Positions 1 to 11,832 of a stretch of 64,000 nt of DNA are shown here, piece after piece (positions within the stretch are counted from its first letter, which is position 1; every line of letters starts with the position of its first letter). A program made the position numbers and the translations under genes. The notes under the pieces are model-generated. The model saw only the letters and a list, made by a program, of their open reading frames with translations, made no database searches and was not told the DNA's origin. Source of the stretch: Agrocybe praecox (lineage: Eukaryota > Basidiomycota > Agaricomycetes > Agaricales > Agrocybaceae); NCBI GenBank assembly GCA_964017145.1, contig OZ024849.1, positions 310,001 to 374,000 of the forward strand, written 5' to 3'.

Positions 1-852
1 TTATCTCTAATTTCATTTCCCGGAGATGCGCTCCGCAACATGCATGTAGTTGCCACAGACTTCACAGGCCTTGCCCGTCTTCAAGACATCGAATCATTTA
101 TCCCCATCATCTTTACATATGTCCGACGGTTTCTCGCACTTAATGATGCGACGCGGTTCGGCATCTCTATAGACGATATGGACGACTCATCAGTGGAACT
201 TTCACTTCGACCTCACGAATTCACTCTTGCCAACGGCTTCCCAACACCTCACCTTCGTATTCAATTCGATAGCGAGACCTTCCTTCCAACTCTAACGTCT
301 CATTCGCGGCTCGTGAGAGCCCTTACCACCTGCCCTTTTGCCTCTGTGAAGATGTTATTACTCTCAATGTCTGACTCGGCCGCTTCTTCGATCACTTCGC
401 ATCCTGATTGTCACAAATTCCTTTTATCCTTCTCTGGCGTTGAAACACTTATCATTTCCGACCAATTGCTGCGATACCTCAATGCCGTGGATACTTTCGA
501 CTCCTGGGTATTTCCATCTCTCCATCAATTGCAACTGCGATCTTATCTCCGCCCCGAATATTTTGATGATTTGAGACTTTTTCTGTCGCGCAAGGTCGAT
601 ATCGGCTATCCGGTACTAGTTCTAGATATGTCGCACATAGACCTGGAGTGCTATCAGGAACAAGATCCGTGCCATTGGCAACAAGATTGGAGCTTCCTTG
701 ACTCTATTAAGAGTCTTAAAGTTATATATTGTCGCAAGGTAGTCCCGGAAATTCGGCAATATGTTTGCGGCACCGGTTCTCCAGAGGTACTGAACTTGTC
801 TCTATCCCTAGAGGCTCAGGCATGTCGGCTTCACTCTGCACGTCGTACATAA
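1..852 (+). CDS. F-box/LRR-like protein, C-terminal part (cut by window edge)
   Basis: The frame is open from base 1, so the gene starts outside the window; the first ATG inside (base 40) is probably internal. About 283 residues are visible. Leucine-rich stretches are spaced like the irregular repeats of basidiomycete F-box-associated LRR proteins, for example FLDSIKSLKVIYC near the end and FPSLHQLQLRSYL in the middle. No F-box is seen because the N-terminus is missing. In the family such proteins are substrate adaptors of SCF ubiquitin ligases; here that is inference from composition. A decayed relative of the last ~60 residues lies at about 3980-4183, so this is a locally duplicated gene. 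No intron is needed in the visible part. Confidence 0.5.
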   Translation, partial: LSLISFPGDALRNMHVVATDFTGLARLQDIESFIPIIFTYVRRFLALNDATRFGISIDDMDDSSVELSLRPHEFTLANGFPTPHLRIQFDSETFLPTLTSHSRLVRALTTCPFASVKMLLLSMSDSAASSITSHPDCHKFLLSFSGVETLIISDQLLRYLNAVDTFDSWVFPSLHQLQLRSYLRPEYFDDLRLFLSRKVDIGYPVLVLDMSHIDLECYQEQDPCHWQQDWSFLDSIKSLKVIYCRKVVPEIRQYVCGTGSPEVLNLSLSLEAQACRLHSARRT

Positions 853-1355
853 ATTTCAGTAGTATAGCGTCCGTAGCTTTACGAGAGATTTGTTCTACGA
901 AAAGTCAGTTCGCGACTACTATTATACTGAGAAGCTTTTGGCGATTTGATGCAAGAACCAAGTTTGAACATAAGTGTTGTCCTCCAGTGTGTGATCTTCT
1001 TTGTGGTTTTGCTTAACCCATACCCTGGGCCGTCCGCCGACAAGCATAACTTACGAATAACGCCAAGTTTGATAAATGACTCAGCTCATAACTTTCTATC
1101 GATGGGCAGAGTCTAGCGGATGTCAGAATTCGGGGTTTACGCTCTTGCAGCGTTCGGCCGTTGCCGCAGATCACGGGATCGTGCGATTGTCCATTAGAAT
1201 CGAATCGTCGCGTACCTATGCTTCTTTCCTTTACCCGCAAAGACCTGTTTAACATCAGTCTGCTCATGTTGAGTCTCTCCGGCAACTGAGGATGTTCCCA
1301 AGCGAACTTAACCGGTTTTCTGTCACCGGAATCAATGACATAGCATGAGAAGGGT
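853..1355. other. intergenic, nothing recognised
   Basis: No frame with recognisable protein motifs on either strand. A 132-codon minus-strand frame at 1013-1411 has no domain and biased composition and is not called. Confidence 0.4.
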
Positions 1356-3345
1356 GAAGATGATACCCCAATGTCGTTGTCGTTGTCGTTAGCAGCAGGT
1401 GCTGGTTCCATTCCAGGTAATATTAATATTTCATCTCTCTATATATTTCTCTAGGTAGTAATGAACGCAGAACCTCAAGATACATCAGGACCATCCGTAC
1501 CACGTCTGGCATCAAGCGGAGCAGCACCGGCGACGGGGGTATTACCCGCCATACCTGCACCACCTGCACCAACGACGGAACCATCTACAGAACTAGCACC
1601 ACCACCAGCACCGACAAAAGTGAAGCTGACCCTGAAAGACTTTGTGGCGCGTCGGAAGATGATACGCGAGGGCTGGCTGCTGCTGCTGGGTCACCTGCTA
1701 CGTCTGTTATGGGTACGCCTGCGACGCCAGTCTTGGGTAGGGTTGCGAGCAGGAGAGGGTTGAGAAGGGGGAGGTTGGAGTGATGGAGACGGCAGGAGAC
1801 AAAGAGGAGGAAGGAGAAGTAGACGTTGATGTGGATGTGGTTATGCACGTCAGGAAGGTGGACGAGGAGGAGGAGGAGGAGGAACAGGATGGAGCACATC
1901 TCCTTCTACGAGTCCCACAGGCAGCGAGCACCACTTACTCATCGACTGCTTCGACGCCGAGGATGCGGTTGTTTGATTTGGATGCCGAGTTGTCGACGTC
2001 TACGTCCGTCAATCATACATCAACGTCAATGGGACCGTGAAAGCCAGCAGCCGAAGTACAAGAATGATCATTCGACCCACAAGCGTTCACAGCAGCTGCT
2101 ACGGCGATCGTGAACGGTGTACATTGCCCACCGCCCATCCCAGCACCGCCGCCTTCGTCCTCGCCTATCGCCCTCGCGCCGACGTTTTCGATGTCCTCTG
2201 TTTCTTCCGTTAGCGGGTCGAGTCTTCTCAAGCTTGTTTCATGATCCTCCAAAGTCAATAACCTGTTCAATCCCTGAGTGGGGTATTGCAGCCCACTCTG
2301 TTGCAATGCCTGGTTTGAGCGGGTTCGTGGCTAAGCGCTAAAGCGCTAACCCTTCATCGATCATCCTCCACAACCACCCGCTCGCCGCCTACTGGCCCGC
2401 GTTCCCTCATTACCCCAGCGACGTCACTTTTCCCTTCTTCTACCACTTCCAATGGTGCCTCCAATACACCCACACCAGCACCCACAGCACCAGCACCGCC
2501 TGCAGCTCCCCACGCGCTAAGGAACCAGTTCATGAAAGACGGCGTACATTCTTACGCACAACACCCGTATCCTTATTTCGCGAGGCAGCAGATGCACGGT
2601 GTGACTAATCATCATCATCACCATCTTCCCCCGAGTACGAACGCGTTACCGCTCCTGGACCTGGACCTACCCCTGCCCCTATCGGAGCATCGTCGTTGTC
2701 GTCATCAACAAACGGCAACAGACCGCCAAACGCGAGGTTCTACTCACTTGCTGCTGTGTCTGTGTCTGCTTTTTCTGATCATGGACACGACACGACTAGG
2801 GACAGAGCACGCGATAGGGACAGAGATAGGCCAGCAGCAGCTTGGCGCGATAGAGATAGAGATAGGCCAGCAGCAGCTTGGCGCGATAGAGATAGAGATA
2901 GGGAACCTTACAGACAAAGAAGCCACGCCCGGACGAGGACACGTTTTCATACCCGCTCACTTTCTCGCTCTCGGTCACGATCACGATCTCGTAGTCGTTG
3001 TCGGGAGCGGCACAGGAGCAGGAGCAGGAGTAAAAGTAAAGGAAAACCCCACACACACACGCATAGTCGGGATTCGTGTTCGCGTTCGAGGGATTATCGG
3101 GATCGGGAGCGCGGTATGTATATGAACACCAGACGCTATGGGCCCCCTCTGAACGCGATCAACGCTTCTCGTCATCTTCTTCCATTTTGGCTCCTTTCGT
3201 GCGTGGTGGTGCTGGGGTGCCTGGGCTTGGGCCTGGTAGACGTGGTGCTTGGCCTCCTGGTGCTGCACAAGGCCAAGGCCAAGGACATAGTCATGGTGCT
3301 GGGGCGCGCGGCGGAGGGGGTGCGGGCGGGTGGTATATCTAATCG
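1356..3345 (+). pseudogene. decayed C-terminal region of a SET-domain (SET3-like) chromatin protein
   Basis: Plus-strand frames together resemble the low-complexity tail of fungal SET3-type SET-domain proteins: a proline/alanine stretch, then VKLTLKDFVARRKMIRE (about 1620-1670), an alanine/proline tract, an Arg-Asp/Arg-Ser tract (about 2790-3110) and an RG/GQ-rich end (about 3200-3340). The SLKDF-like motif followed by a basic stretch is the main anchor. Right after it the reading moves to another frame: the Gly-Trp-Leu run in the first frame reads as Leu-Ala-Ala-Ala-Ala-Gly-Ser-Pro in the next, as if one base had been lost near 1670. Several further shifts follow. A plausible intron (GTAATATT...TTCTCTAG, about 1416-1455) precedes the first part. 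No SET domain or PHD finger is present. I read it as a relic; a spliced low-complexity gene cannot be excluded. Confidence 0.4.
2811..2900 (+). repeat. 36-bp tandem repeat inside the Arg-Asp tract
   Basis: Units start at 2811, 2847 and 2883, each beginning GCGATAG and containing GGCCAGCAGCAGCTTGG (the third is incomplete). They encode a repeated Arg-Asp run followed by Pro-Ala-Ala-Ala-Trp. Confidence 0.8.
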
Positions 3346-3979
3346 TGCTTGTGCTTGTGGGGAGTTTTTGTTTTGTTTTGAGTGTATCGCTCTTATTTTT
3401 TCTTTTCAACTTTCGACGTTCCGTTTCTCTCTTATTTTCTTTCATCGCTTTTCGATATTGATACTCTTTTTTTCTTTTTCGTATTATACCTCTCTCTCGG
3501 ACTTTTTCTTCTCTTCTTCTCTTCATTTCTCATCGTCGATTTCCTTCCTCCTTTCTTCTTTGCTTATTTACTCACTGCGATTTTTGGAATTTCATACTAT
3601 GTTTTTTTTTCTCGGCTTCCCTGACTAGTCATCGTTGTGATCGTTGTGTTTGATTCTATTCGTCTGGGTATGAATATGGACATCAATGACACTGACAGTA
3701 TCGAATCGAGTTGGGATTAGTAACTTTTTTTTTTTGGCTTGGCTTGGCTTGGCTTAGTATGTACTTGGGCGCTTCACACTCCAAGTTGAGGAATGAATGA
3801 ATGATAGATAGATATATGATACTTACCTACCTTGAATAAATGAACGAACGAACGTTGGTCCAGGACGGCCTTTCTTTACTCTTACTCACTCCTCTCATGG
3901 TATGTAGTGTGGTACCTTCCCTTCTGGGCTTGAGCCGCTTGAGCTTGAAGCATTGTTGAAGCAAGGTATGAAACCAGAA

Positions 3980-4183
3980 GCTCAAAGGATTGGCTGAGGT
4001 TCCTTGACTCGATTACGGGCTTTAAAGTCGTATACGAATCCACGCAAGGGAAAATTGGAGAATACTCTTGCGCTACTGGCTCTCCAAAGGTCTTGAAACT
4101 TCGGCCCATCCAATTAAATCCGTATTCCGACGATCCAGTACTCGCACATCTTGGGAGTGGGTTTTTGGATACTAGCAACTGAT
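3980..4183 (+). pseudogene. relic of an F-box/LRR-like gene (C-terminal end)
   Basis: The translated segment WLRFLDSITGFKVVYE, then a Gly-Glu-Tyr-Ser-Cys-Ala-Thr-Gly-Ser-Pro-Lys-Val-Leu stretch, lines up with WSFLDSIKSLKVIYC and CGTGSPEVLNL near the end of the gene at 1-852. It runs to a stop at about 4181-4183. The sequence just upstream does not continue the gene. It is a truncated, diverged paralogue in the same orientation as the intact copy. Confidence 0.65.
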
Positions 4184-4830
4184 GATCCATGTATACGATT
4201 TGCGTAGTCTGGAGCCCGTGTGTACGTGCATATTAGTTGTCATGTAATACATTCAATTCAACCCTATGCAATTCAAGTTCAGTTTTAGCTTTCCTCGGTG
4301 CGATTCCATCTCTTGCTGTGTATTTACAACAACGTGTTTACATACAATCTGCTGAATATTAGAGCTCGCGTTGTATCCACCAAGGATTATTCTTATTTTG
4401 TCCGAGGCGGTATCTGTATTTAGTATTTTTTTTCCCTTTTTTTTTTTTGTTTTTGTTTTTTTTGTTTTTTGAGTTTTATACTCCGCTGGACGATTAGTTT
4501 CGGACAACCAACCCCGGTCTAGTGCTGTCGCACGATAGTGAATAAAGTAACTTATACAAATTAACTTACTAACTTATTGTCACCAAAATGATGGATCTCG
4601 CTTACAGTGTAACTTATTCCCACAGGCGACAATTTAACTTGTAACTTATACACGTCGAACACTGGGCACGGAAACTGAAACTTGTAATCTGTATTCAGCC
4701 TATGTGACCTTCGCCTAATTCGGAAAAGCGACGCGTGGGAAATTCGATCTGATTGTGATTGGCATCTGAGCGCATGTTTGGATTTTTACACACACATCCA
4801 CCAGTTACGATTTAGTATCCACGATCAGCA
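4184..4830. other. intergenic with homopolymer tracts and a TAACTTA-rich repeat
   Basis: A T-rich tract lies at about 4425-4470. From about 4538 the motif TAACTTA or its near variants recur (see the repeat entry). No gene is seen. Confidence 0.4.
4538..4660 (+). repeat. TAACTTA-rich dispersed repeat, copy 1
   Basis: TAACTT/TTAACTT motifs recur between a 'CTGTCGCACGATAG' start and a 'TTCCCACAG' stretch, including CTCGCTTACAGTG. The same combination recurs at about 7745-7920 and, more weakly, at 31005-31230. Confidence 0.5.
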
Positions 4831-6277
4831 ATGCCTTTAAACTTTACAGCGTACGAAGATTGTACATTCAAGCCCTTACCGAAAGGCTTGCCGGTAGAGC
4901 ACAACACGACAATATTCGTCGGAGGGCGTATAAGCTTGGAGCGTCCGGTGTTTGTCTTGTGGAAAAATTACGAGGAGATAGTCATACAGGCGAATTTGAG
5001 GCTCAGTGTGACGGATGATGAGCTTAGACGTTACAAAGAGGAGTTTGGTTACGATTCTATTCTCCCATTATCCCGCCACTATGCAGAGTGCTTGCAGATT
5101 ATTGTGGGTATTTACCTTCAAGAGCGCTATGTTCTAAAGGCTTATAAAATTGATTGATATTTAGGAGGATCTACTCCCAGTAATTGAGTTTGGGAGATCA
5201 AACTGGACGTATTTGGTTGAAGGAAAAGGAAAACATGGGCCTCACCTAGTGTACTATAACAAAATATTCAAAACCCTACCGACTCCAAGTTGGACAACCC
5301 CCATAAACACCAGGGAGGTAATGCTTACCACTTGGGGGTCATGTCAAGATCGTCGAGGCTGGTGGCGGGGAAAATCAGTTGGTAAGTAGCTAATAAATAT
5401 TGCTGTTAGCTGATTAGAACCAACATACCCGCCAGATGTTCTGTACGTCTGGGATGAATTTTCCAGAATGGTCGCTCAAAGGGCTATTATAGGCTTCGAA
5501 GCCATTACCAGGATCGGCCTGGATTTTATCTTTGACGTGTATGGGCATTTAGTCAAAGATGGAGAGGTGATTGGTCTCGTCAGTGAAGCCGCGTGGGGGC
5601 GACCTATAGGACCTGCAGATCGCGCGCTCATCTACTCGGCCATATCTGAGCTCCAGGCTCATGGACTCATATACAAGGGCTGCGGTACCAATGGACTTAT
5701 GGTTTCCGAAGGCAAGGTTCGCCTCGTGGACCTCAATCTCATAGTTCCATTCCTCGACAAAATGGACCAACTGGAAGCAGAGGCAGAAATATGGCATTGG
5801 CGTCAGTTGGAAGAACTATTCCAAGAATTCGAAGATTTCGGCCCTTTTGGTTGGTATCGAACACCTAAGTATAGCTTTACATACGACCCAAGTAGGATCA
5901 AGCGCCTTTATCCAACGCAAAGTCCCTCTGAAGAGCATTTCTTCTTTCTGACTGATGTCATGAAATCTTGGTTTTGGGGTGAAGAGACCTTTGGAGATTA
6001 CTCCTTCCTTCCAATCATAGAAGAAGAGGAAGATCAGCCAGTCGCATCAGGGTCTATAGGGAAAAGACGTCGGCATATGCTGCAGCGTCTACCCACTGAA
6101 ACAGACAGCACGCTCAAGTCCACTGGTGACAATGATCATAGCAGGTTCTCTATGACGGCATGGGAGCGCGTCCTTGAGAAGCTGTTCCATCCATACTACC
6201 GTCATCGTCGTCCTATAGGCCTTAGGGAGTTAACTAACTCCGAGTCGTCTACCAGCAGGATCGAAGAAATACCTTGA
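4831..6277 (+). CDS. protein-kinase-like protein, probable pseudokinase
   Basis: Three exons give a 443-residue protein: 4831-5103, 5165-5381 and 5436-6277, with introns GTGGGT...TTTAG and GTAAGT...GCCAG in compatible phases. The second half resembles the C-lobe of fungal kinase-like proteins: a helix, then HGLIYKGCGTNGLMV and KVRLVDLN (about residues 238-260). Active kinases have an HRD/HGD aspartate at the first motif and DFG at the second. Here the first lacks the aspartate and the second reads DLN, so catalysis is doubtful. The N-terminal part could be a divergent N-lobe; no glycine loop is evident. A charged tail (EEEEDQ, KRRRH) follows. The ATG at 4831 opens the first exon after an in-frame stop-rich leader. 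The kinase fold is probable; substrate and role are unknown. Confidence 0.6.
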
Positions 6278-8047
6278 ATCCCGGCATCAATCGGATTGGG
6301 CCACCAGCATCCGTTGAGCATCCGATAAAATGAGGCTAGCATGAAATTTATGCAAAAAAGGAATATACACGATGCAAGTACGTAGGTAGTATACTGGTTA
6401 TGTGTTGTAAAATATAAGATTTTCGAGTCATTCGACTATTTAAAGCTTGAGGCCGAGAGATTTTCAACGTCATTATGTCATCTCCAAAGGGGGCCTGTGA
6501 GCGCCTATCTTGTGAACCATAGGCTGTGCATCTTTCGCTTTGACATTTTTGTGTCAATATATCATCTTCATAGACCGCGCACACTGATAAGACTTTGATA
6601 TGATGATCCAGATCCCTTAGAAAACCGGACTTTTGGTAAGAATAATATTTTAATATTATCGCACACGAGGTGCATGCACGCGTGGTGAGATGCGGGCCGC
6701 TGATCACGTTGTATGAATTACTCCAGGCGCTTGGGAAGACTACGATACGCTCAAGGTGGTAGGTACGACACTTTGCTGTTCCTAGGAGACCTAATAGACC
6801 TGTATCTGGGTTGAAGAATTTAATATCCGAGTCTAATTCCGTACAGTGGGCGGTGTGCCCATATCTGGCATATACGTTACGTCTCCTCCATTGAGTCTAA
6901 TATCAGGATCATTTAATTGACATCATCCGAGCTTCATAATGCTCGTACATACTAAAGTATAATAATATGTGGAAATAGTTCCAAATTTGGTGAGGTAAAA
7001 TGGAGAGATGGAGGACAAAGGGTGGAATATGGCAAGAGCAATAAAAATACGTCATCAGAATGAGAAAATGAGTGAAAAGAACAATAAGATTTACCAAAGG
7101 AAGTGCGAAAACAAACAGGTACATACGAACTTGCGCATCTGCTTAATAGTATAGTAATGTACGTTAATTATTTCGACTGGAATGGTCACATAAGTTGATT
7201 TATACTAGATATACCGTGATATTTTAGTCCTAAACGGAATTTCGAGGCATACCACCTTACAATTTTGTTTCGTGTCATCCCACTACTTACTTCATCATCA
7301 TGTATACTATATGTTTCATACTGTGATATAAGATTTAAAATGGATCTACGGTACCCAAATGTACAGTTTGTGCGCCTGTCTATTAAGATATACAGCGTGG
7401 GAAGACAAGTAAGCTGACTTCGTTGAACATTAATTGAGAACCTACTGTACAGCTTTCTGGTGCGCTGACTATTTCTATGATGTATCCATTATTTAACGGA
7501 CTTATATGTGTAGTGTCAAGTTAATCCCATCAGCAGTACAGTTTGTGCGGCCACCCATACAATCTTGATGCACTTGTTCCTGCGAAGGGCCGCCCCTTCA
7601 AGTTCATTGTCTTTAAATTCATCAATAAATATGTGGACTTATGACCCATGATATTGTGTCGCTTGCCCACATATTCAGGCTCTGTAACGACTGGACATAA
7701 ATTCCTGTAGGTAAATACTAGCTAGTAGAGCAGCCTGAGGACAGCGTACTTAAGTTAGTAAGTTAGATTGGTCAGCTTACTTATGGCCATAAGTTAAATT
7801 GTCGGACTCGCTTACAGTGCAAGTTATTTTGGCCAAGCGAACTTAGGCACATTAAGTTACATTGTCGCGCTCGCTTAAAGCTCTAAGCGGCCTTGTGATG
7901 CGCACGCATCAAATTATTCCCACACATCTAAAAAGCGAACGATGGATCTTTAAATGAGTCATATTCCAGTTAATTCCTGTGTGACGATCTAGTTCTCTTG
8001 CCTACATATAGCTAATAGTCCAATGAATTTATTTAACATACATTTGT
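6278..8047. other. AT-rich intergenic region, no gene recognised
   Basis: Only short frames without recognisable domains. A TAACTTA-rich repeat occupies about 7745-7920. The phrase CAGTTTGTGCG occurs at about 7365 and 7540 and again near 39045. The hAT element begins at 8056. Confidence 0.4.
7745..7920. repeat. TAACTTA-rich dispersed repeat, copy 2
   Basis: Contains repeated TAAGTTA/TAACTTA-type words, CTCGCTTACAGTGCAAGTTA, and an ATTCCCACACA end. It resembles the copy at 4538-4660 and the one at 31005. Confidence 0.5.
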
Positions 8048-8055
8048 ACCTTAGG

Positions 8056-8095
8056 TAGTGTTGCCGCAGTCCGGTTTGGTCCGGTTTTGGTTTGG
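8056..8095 (+). repeat. hAT left terminal inverted repeat
   Basis: Starts TAGTGTTGCCGC, followed by two GGTTTGGTCCGG-like words. The first 12 bp match the opposite end exactly. Confidence 0.85.
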
Positions 8096-8221
8096 TTTTC
8101 ACGGTCTATGGTTTAATTTGGAAATTAACTGCACCGAACCCGAAAAATATGGTCTAGTTTAGTAATAAACCGGTTTAAACCAGTTTAAACCACAACTTCC
8201 TGCCTAATACGGAAAATAAAA

Positions 8222-11200
8222 TCATTCTACCTGGCTTTCTGAGAGTAAAGACTGTATGTAGGCGTAAATATCCTCTGGTGCTGCATTTTCTGCTTCGATA
8301 AGTCCTTCCAGATACTTAAGAACTTCCTCTTTTGAGTTTCCGGAAGTGAAGTCCAGAGAACACCCAGATTTCATTGCAAATTTCAACATCTGGAGCATTT
8401 CCATCAAATCTTCATGGATTCGGTTCCGACGTTGTGTCATGGTCTCCTTTGCGGAAGAGAAAACTCTTTCGCATGGCACAGCAGATCCCTGAATTGCAAG
8501 GTAATCAAGTGCCGCCATAAAGAGTGTTGGATAGCGCAGTTGATTTTCCTAGATAAATAAATATTATTAAGTGAATTTCAGTTGTGGTAGACGTTCGGAA
8601 CAGTAAACATTACCTGCCAGTAAATGAGACTGCACGTCCCAGTGACTGTGTCTTCTAGATATTGAGAAATCTCTGCTTCTAAAGAACCAGCCTGAGGAGT
8701 GTTATCTTCTTGATTAAAACCAAGAATTTCATCTACTGTGCGTTGCGCGGCTGAATTCCTCAAGGAACGGCCACGTATAGCACGCGAACGGCAAGGTGTA
8801 TAGTTATGAGCATTGACTGGGGCTGCACGCTGTGGCTGCAAACCCGGTCCTGTTCGCAACTCACTGCGTCCAGCGCCAAAAACCTGATTGGGGTTAGGTA
8901 TCTCTTTACTCCCAGCCGGTTTCTTAGTTCGCTTCTCATAGTACGGACGAAGCTAAATGATTACGATTAGTCAAGAACACCTATCAGATTATGTCGGATT
9001 TTACATACAACATTATTAACCAGATTCTGCGCTTCTTGCTGTTTGTTTTCGGGAATGTGCCGAAGCTTCATGGCAGGATTTAAGACTGAACAGTGAATAG
9101 AAATAAACCATGTTTAGGTACCAATAGTAAATCAATATGCAACATGAATACACATACACATAGACACAGTAAATGCCGGTACCAGTTCAATTCGATGCTG
9201 ATAGACGTCCAGTTTGTCAATACCCTCCTGGATCACATCCGAAATTTTGCTGCCCCAGTAATCTTGCTGGGTCTGCCAAATGGATATCATTGCGTTATAC
9301 GAAGGTATTGCATTGCATAATGTTGGCGTCTTCTCAGAAGATAGCTTCTGCTGGAATGCATCTGGTACCTATAGTATTGGAACGTTAGACAACTAGTACA
9401 ACATTGATAAAATTTGCCAGTAATCACTTACAAGTAGAATCTCACGCACAATAGCTAGCGCATCCCATTGAGCTTGTGAGAGCTGATGGCGGTGTACCTC
9501 TTCAAATTCCCTTGAGTTGCAAATGTCTTTGAGGGGCTAGGGATGTATAAACATGAGTTATATACCCCCAGATAAAGATGGAACGACTTACTTTTTCTAG
9601 CAGTAATGCTCGCTCAATCATATACAGTGTAGACGACCAACGAGTATCAACATCACGGAGAAGTTGAAGGTCGAGGTTGTGATTTTTTGATACTTGAGAG
9701 AAGTGTTGGCGGCGCAGTGATGATCCTCTAATCTTTGGAGGATTGAGTGTAGTCTAAAAAGGAGATCCAGTACATCAACTTACTGCTCGAATGAGAGAAC
9801 GGACAGTTGTAATTGGGTCTTCCGCTAATGGCTCATCCTCAACGTAATCAATTTTTGAAAGTGCGGAAACGATTGCTTTGCATGCCAGATTAACAACGTG
9901 GGGAAAGCATCTTCATAGAGTCAGAACTAGCCATGACATATATATTTATGAAAGAATTACCTAATGCGATTCTCGACTCGATCAAAAGGGATGCCTCGAG
10001 AAGTAAGTTCCCGTTCGAGAGATGCCATGAGAGTGTCATTATTTGAGGCATTATCAACTGTTACCCAGCCAATCTAGATATTGAATATTGTAAGAGGCTT
10101 AGTAAATAAAAGCAGTTGATATTCGCACCTTTTCAGTGATTGAAATACGGTCAATAATAAATAGAAAGGCTTGTGCAAGATGCTCGCCACTGTGGTTCCC
10201 TGGAACACGATGGAATCCAATTAATTCAGCTCGAAGTTTCAGCTCATACTGGGGTCCATTAGGTGTTTGTTTGATTGACGTCTGGATCCAATGTGCAGTC
10301 ACAGCCATAAAAGGTGACAAATTTGGATCAGTCCATAGGTCAGTAGTCAAGGATATTCGGCCTGGTGCGTTCTGAAAGGAAATAAGCTAGAAGATAAATC
10401 ATGATAACGAAACATAGTGTCTTACTTTCAGTTCCTTTTCGAGACCTATAAGATACTCATCCCAAATTTCCTTGATATGATCCCGTATGGCTGTCCGATG
10501 AGGAATATCGGAATCCTTCAGATCTTGTTTGAGTAGCATGAAGACTCTTCGAAGATGAGGGCTTTCGATCACATTCAATGACTACAAAAACTTCTCAGAA
10601 CACGGAGAAGAGAACAAATCATAATTCATCATACCTGGTCATCAGCGACTATAAACTGTGTAATTGCGTCCACAAAAGCTTCATATGAATATCCACCTAT
10701 GTCTGCTGGACGACCATTAGCATTCCCTGCTTGGTTCTGAGATGACGCCTGCCCTTTTGATGTTCGGTAACGGGATACAGGATCCCTTGCTGCTTCTGCT
10801 GTAATCGAAATCTCAAAGTTATCGCAACTATCTACCCAAAGATCAATGTGATTATTAAAAAGATGAGCACGCAGTGTGCTTGTTCCTGTATCGACACCAA
10901 AAGTGTACGTCACATATTCAGATTCAACACTATGTTGATGTCTATTGATTAACACGAGAACAGGTGAGTGTGAGAATTGGCACGATCTGATTCATAAACA
11001 CTTACTCGCAGAAAAGACAAATCCTTCTACCATTGCCCACCCGAAAAAAATTCCAAACGTCTGCTGCACTCTTCTTCTTTGTACTTGCTTTCTTCAACCG
11101 AGGCGCTGCACGATTGATGGTGCTATGCCTTCCAGATCGAGGTGTTCCAGATGAGCGAGTAGGTGCTTTGGGACTTTGCGAGCGTGCACGAGAGCTGGAT

Positions 11201-11832
11201 GGACTTGGTTCTGGAAAATATTCACATTCTCCCACTTCCTCGGAGCCATTGGCAACTGTATATGGATCCTGAGTAGAAGTGGATAGTAAAAAGGGATTTT
11301 CGGAGATGTCACATGTTGGATTTGGCGGAGCGCTACCATTGGCAACAGGTTCTGTACCCGAGAGTTTGATATTAGTCAGGTTTACCATGTTATACGACGA
11401 AAACATTTCTTACCAAAGCTTGTAGTATTCCATGGTACATCCGCAGCGGGAATTTGTGAATGCTCGATCGGAGCAACCATCCCTATTTCGTGATGAGTTT
11501 TTGTATGATACTTCCAACGGAGCCTTAGCACATACCTTCTGCTCGAAATGCTATCTCAGCTGATCCGTTGTCATGATGAAGTGCAGTGGGCACTAAATCG
11601 TCTGCGGGTTTACGCCCACCCCGCTTACGATTCTGACCACGACCACGACCACGACCACGGCCACGGCCATTACCAGGGTTTGTTGGGAGCTCAGCACCGT
11701 TTGAAAAAGGGACCATAGCTGGGCTATAACTATCAAGAATCCGAATAGGTTTGTTTTTATACCACAATACTGTCCGAGCTTACCTTCTCGATAAAGAGTT
11801 GCTCCGGATGCATGGTGTGGAGTCGAGAGCAT
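8222..11832 (-). CDS. hAT transposase (BED finger, RNase H-like core, hATC domain), multi-exon
   Basis: Cut-and-paste transposase reconstructed across about a dozen short introns on the minus strand. Order: ATG at 11832; a Gly-Arg repeat and basic stretch (likely nuclear localisation); a BED-type zinc finger spanning an intron (VWNFFRVGNGRRICLFC, then LRAHLFNNH); a region beginning TTDLWTDPNLSPFMAV; GWVTVDNASNNDTLM with the catalytic-domain Asp; CFPHVVNLACKAI; and the C-terminal dimerisation domain YLAIQGSAVPCERVFSSAK (about 8510-8440). Donors are mostly GTAAG/GTATG and acceptors TAG/CAG. In all junctions I checked the frame is kept, with no premature stop found. Smaller middle exons (about 9050-9950) were placed only approximately. 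Every landmark of the family is present, so the gene is probably functional. Confidence 0.82.
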
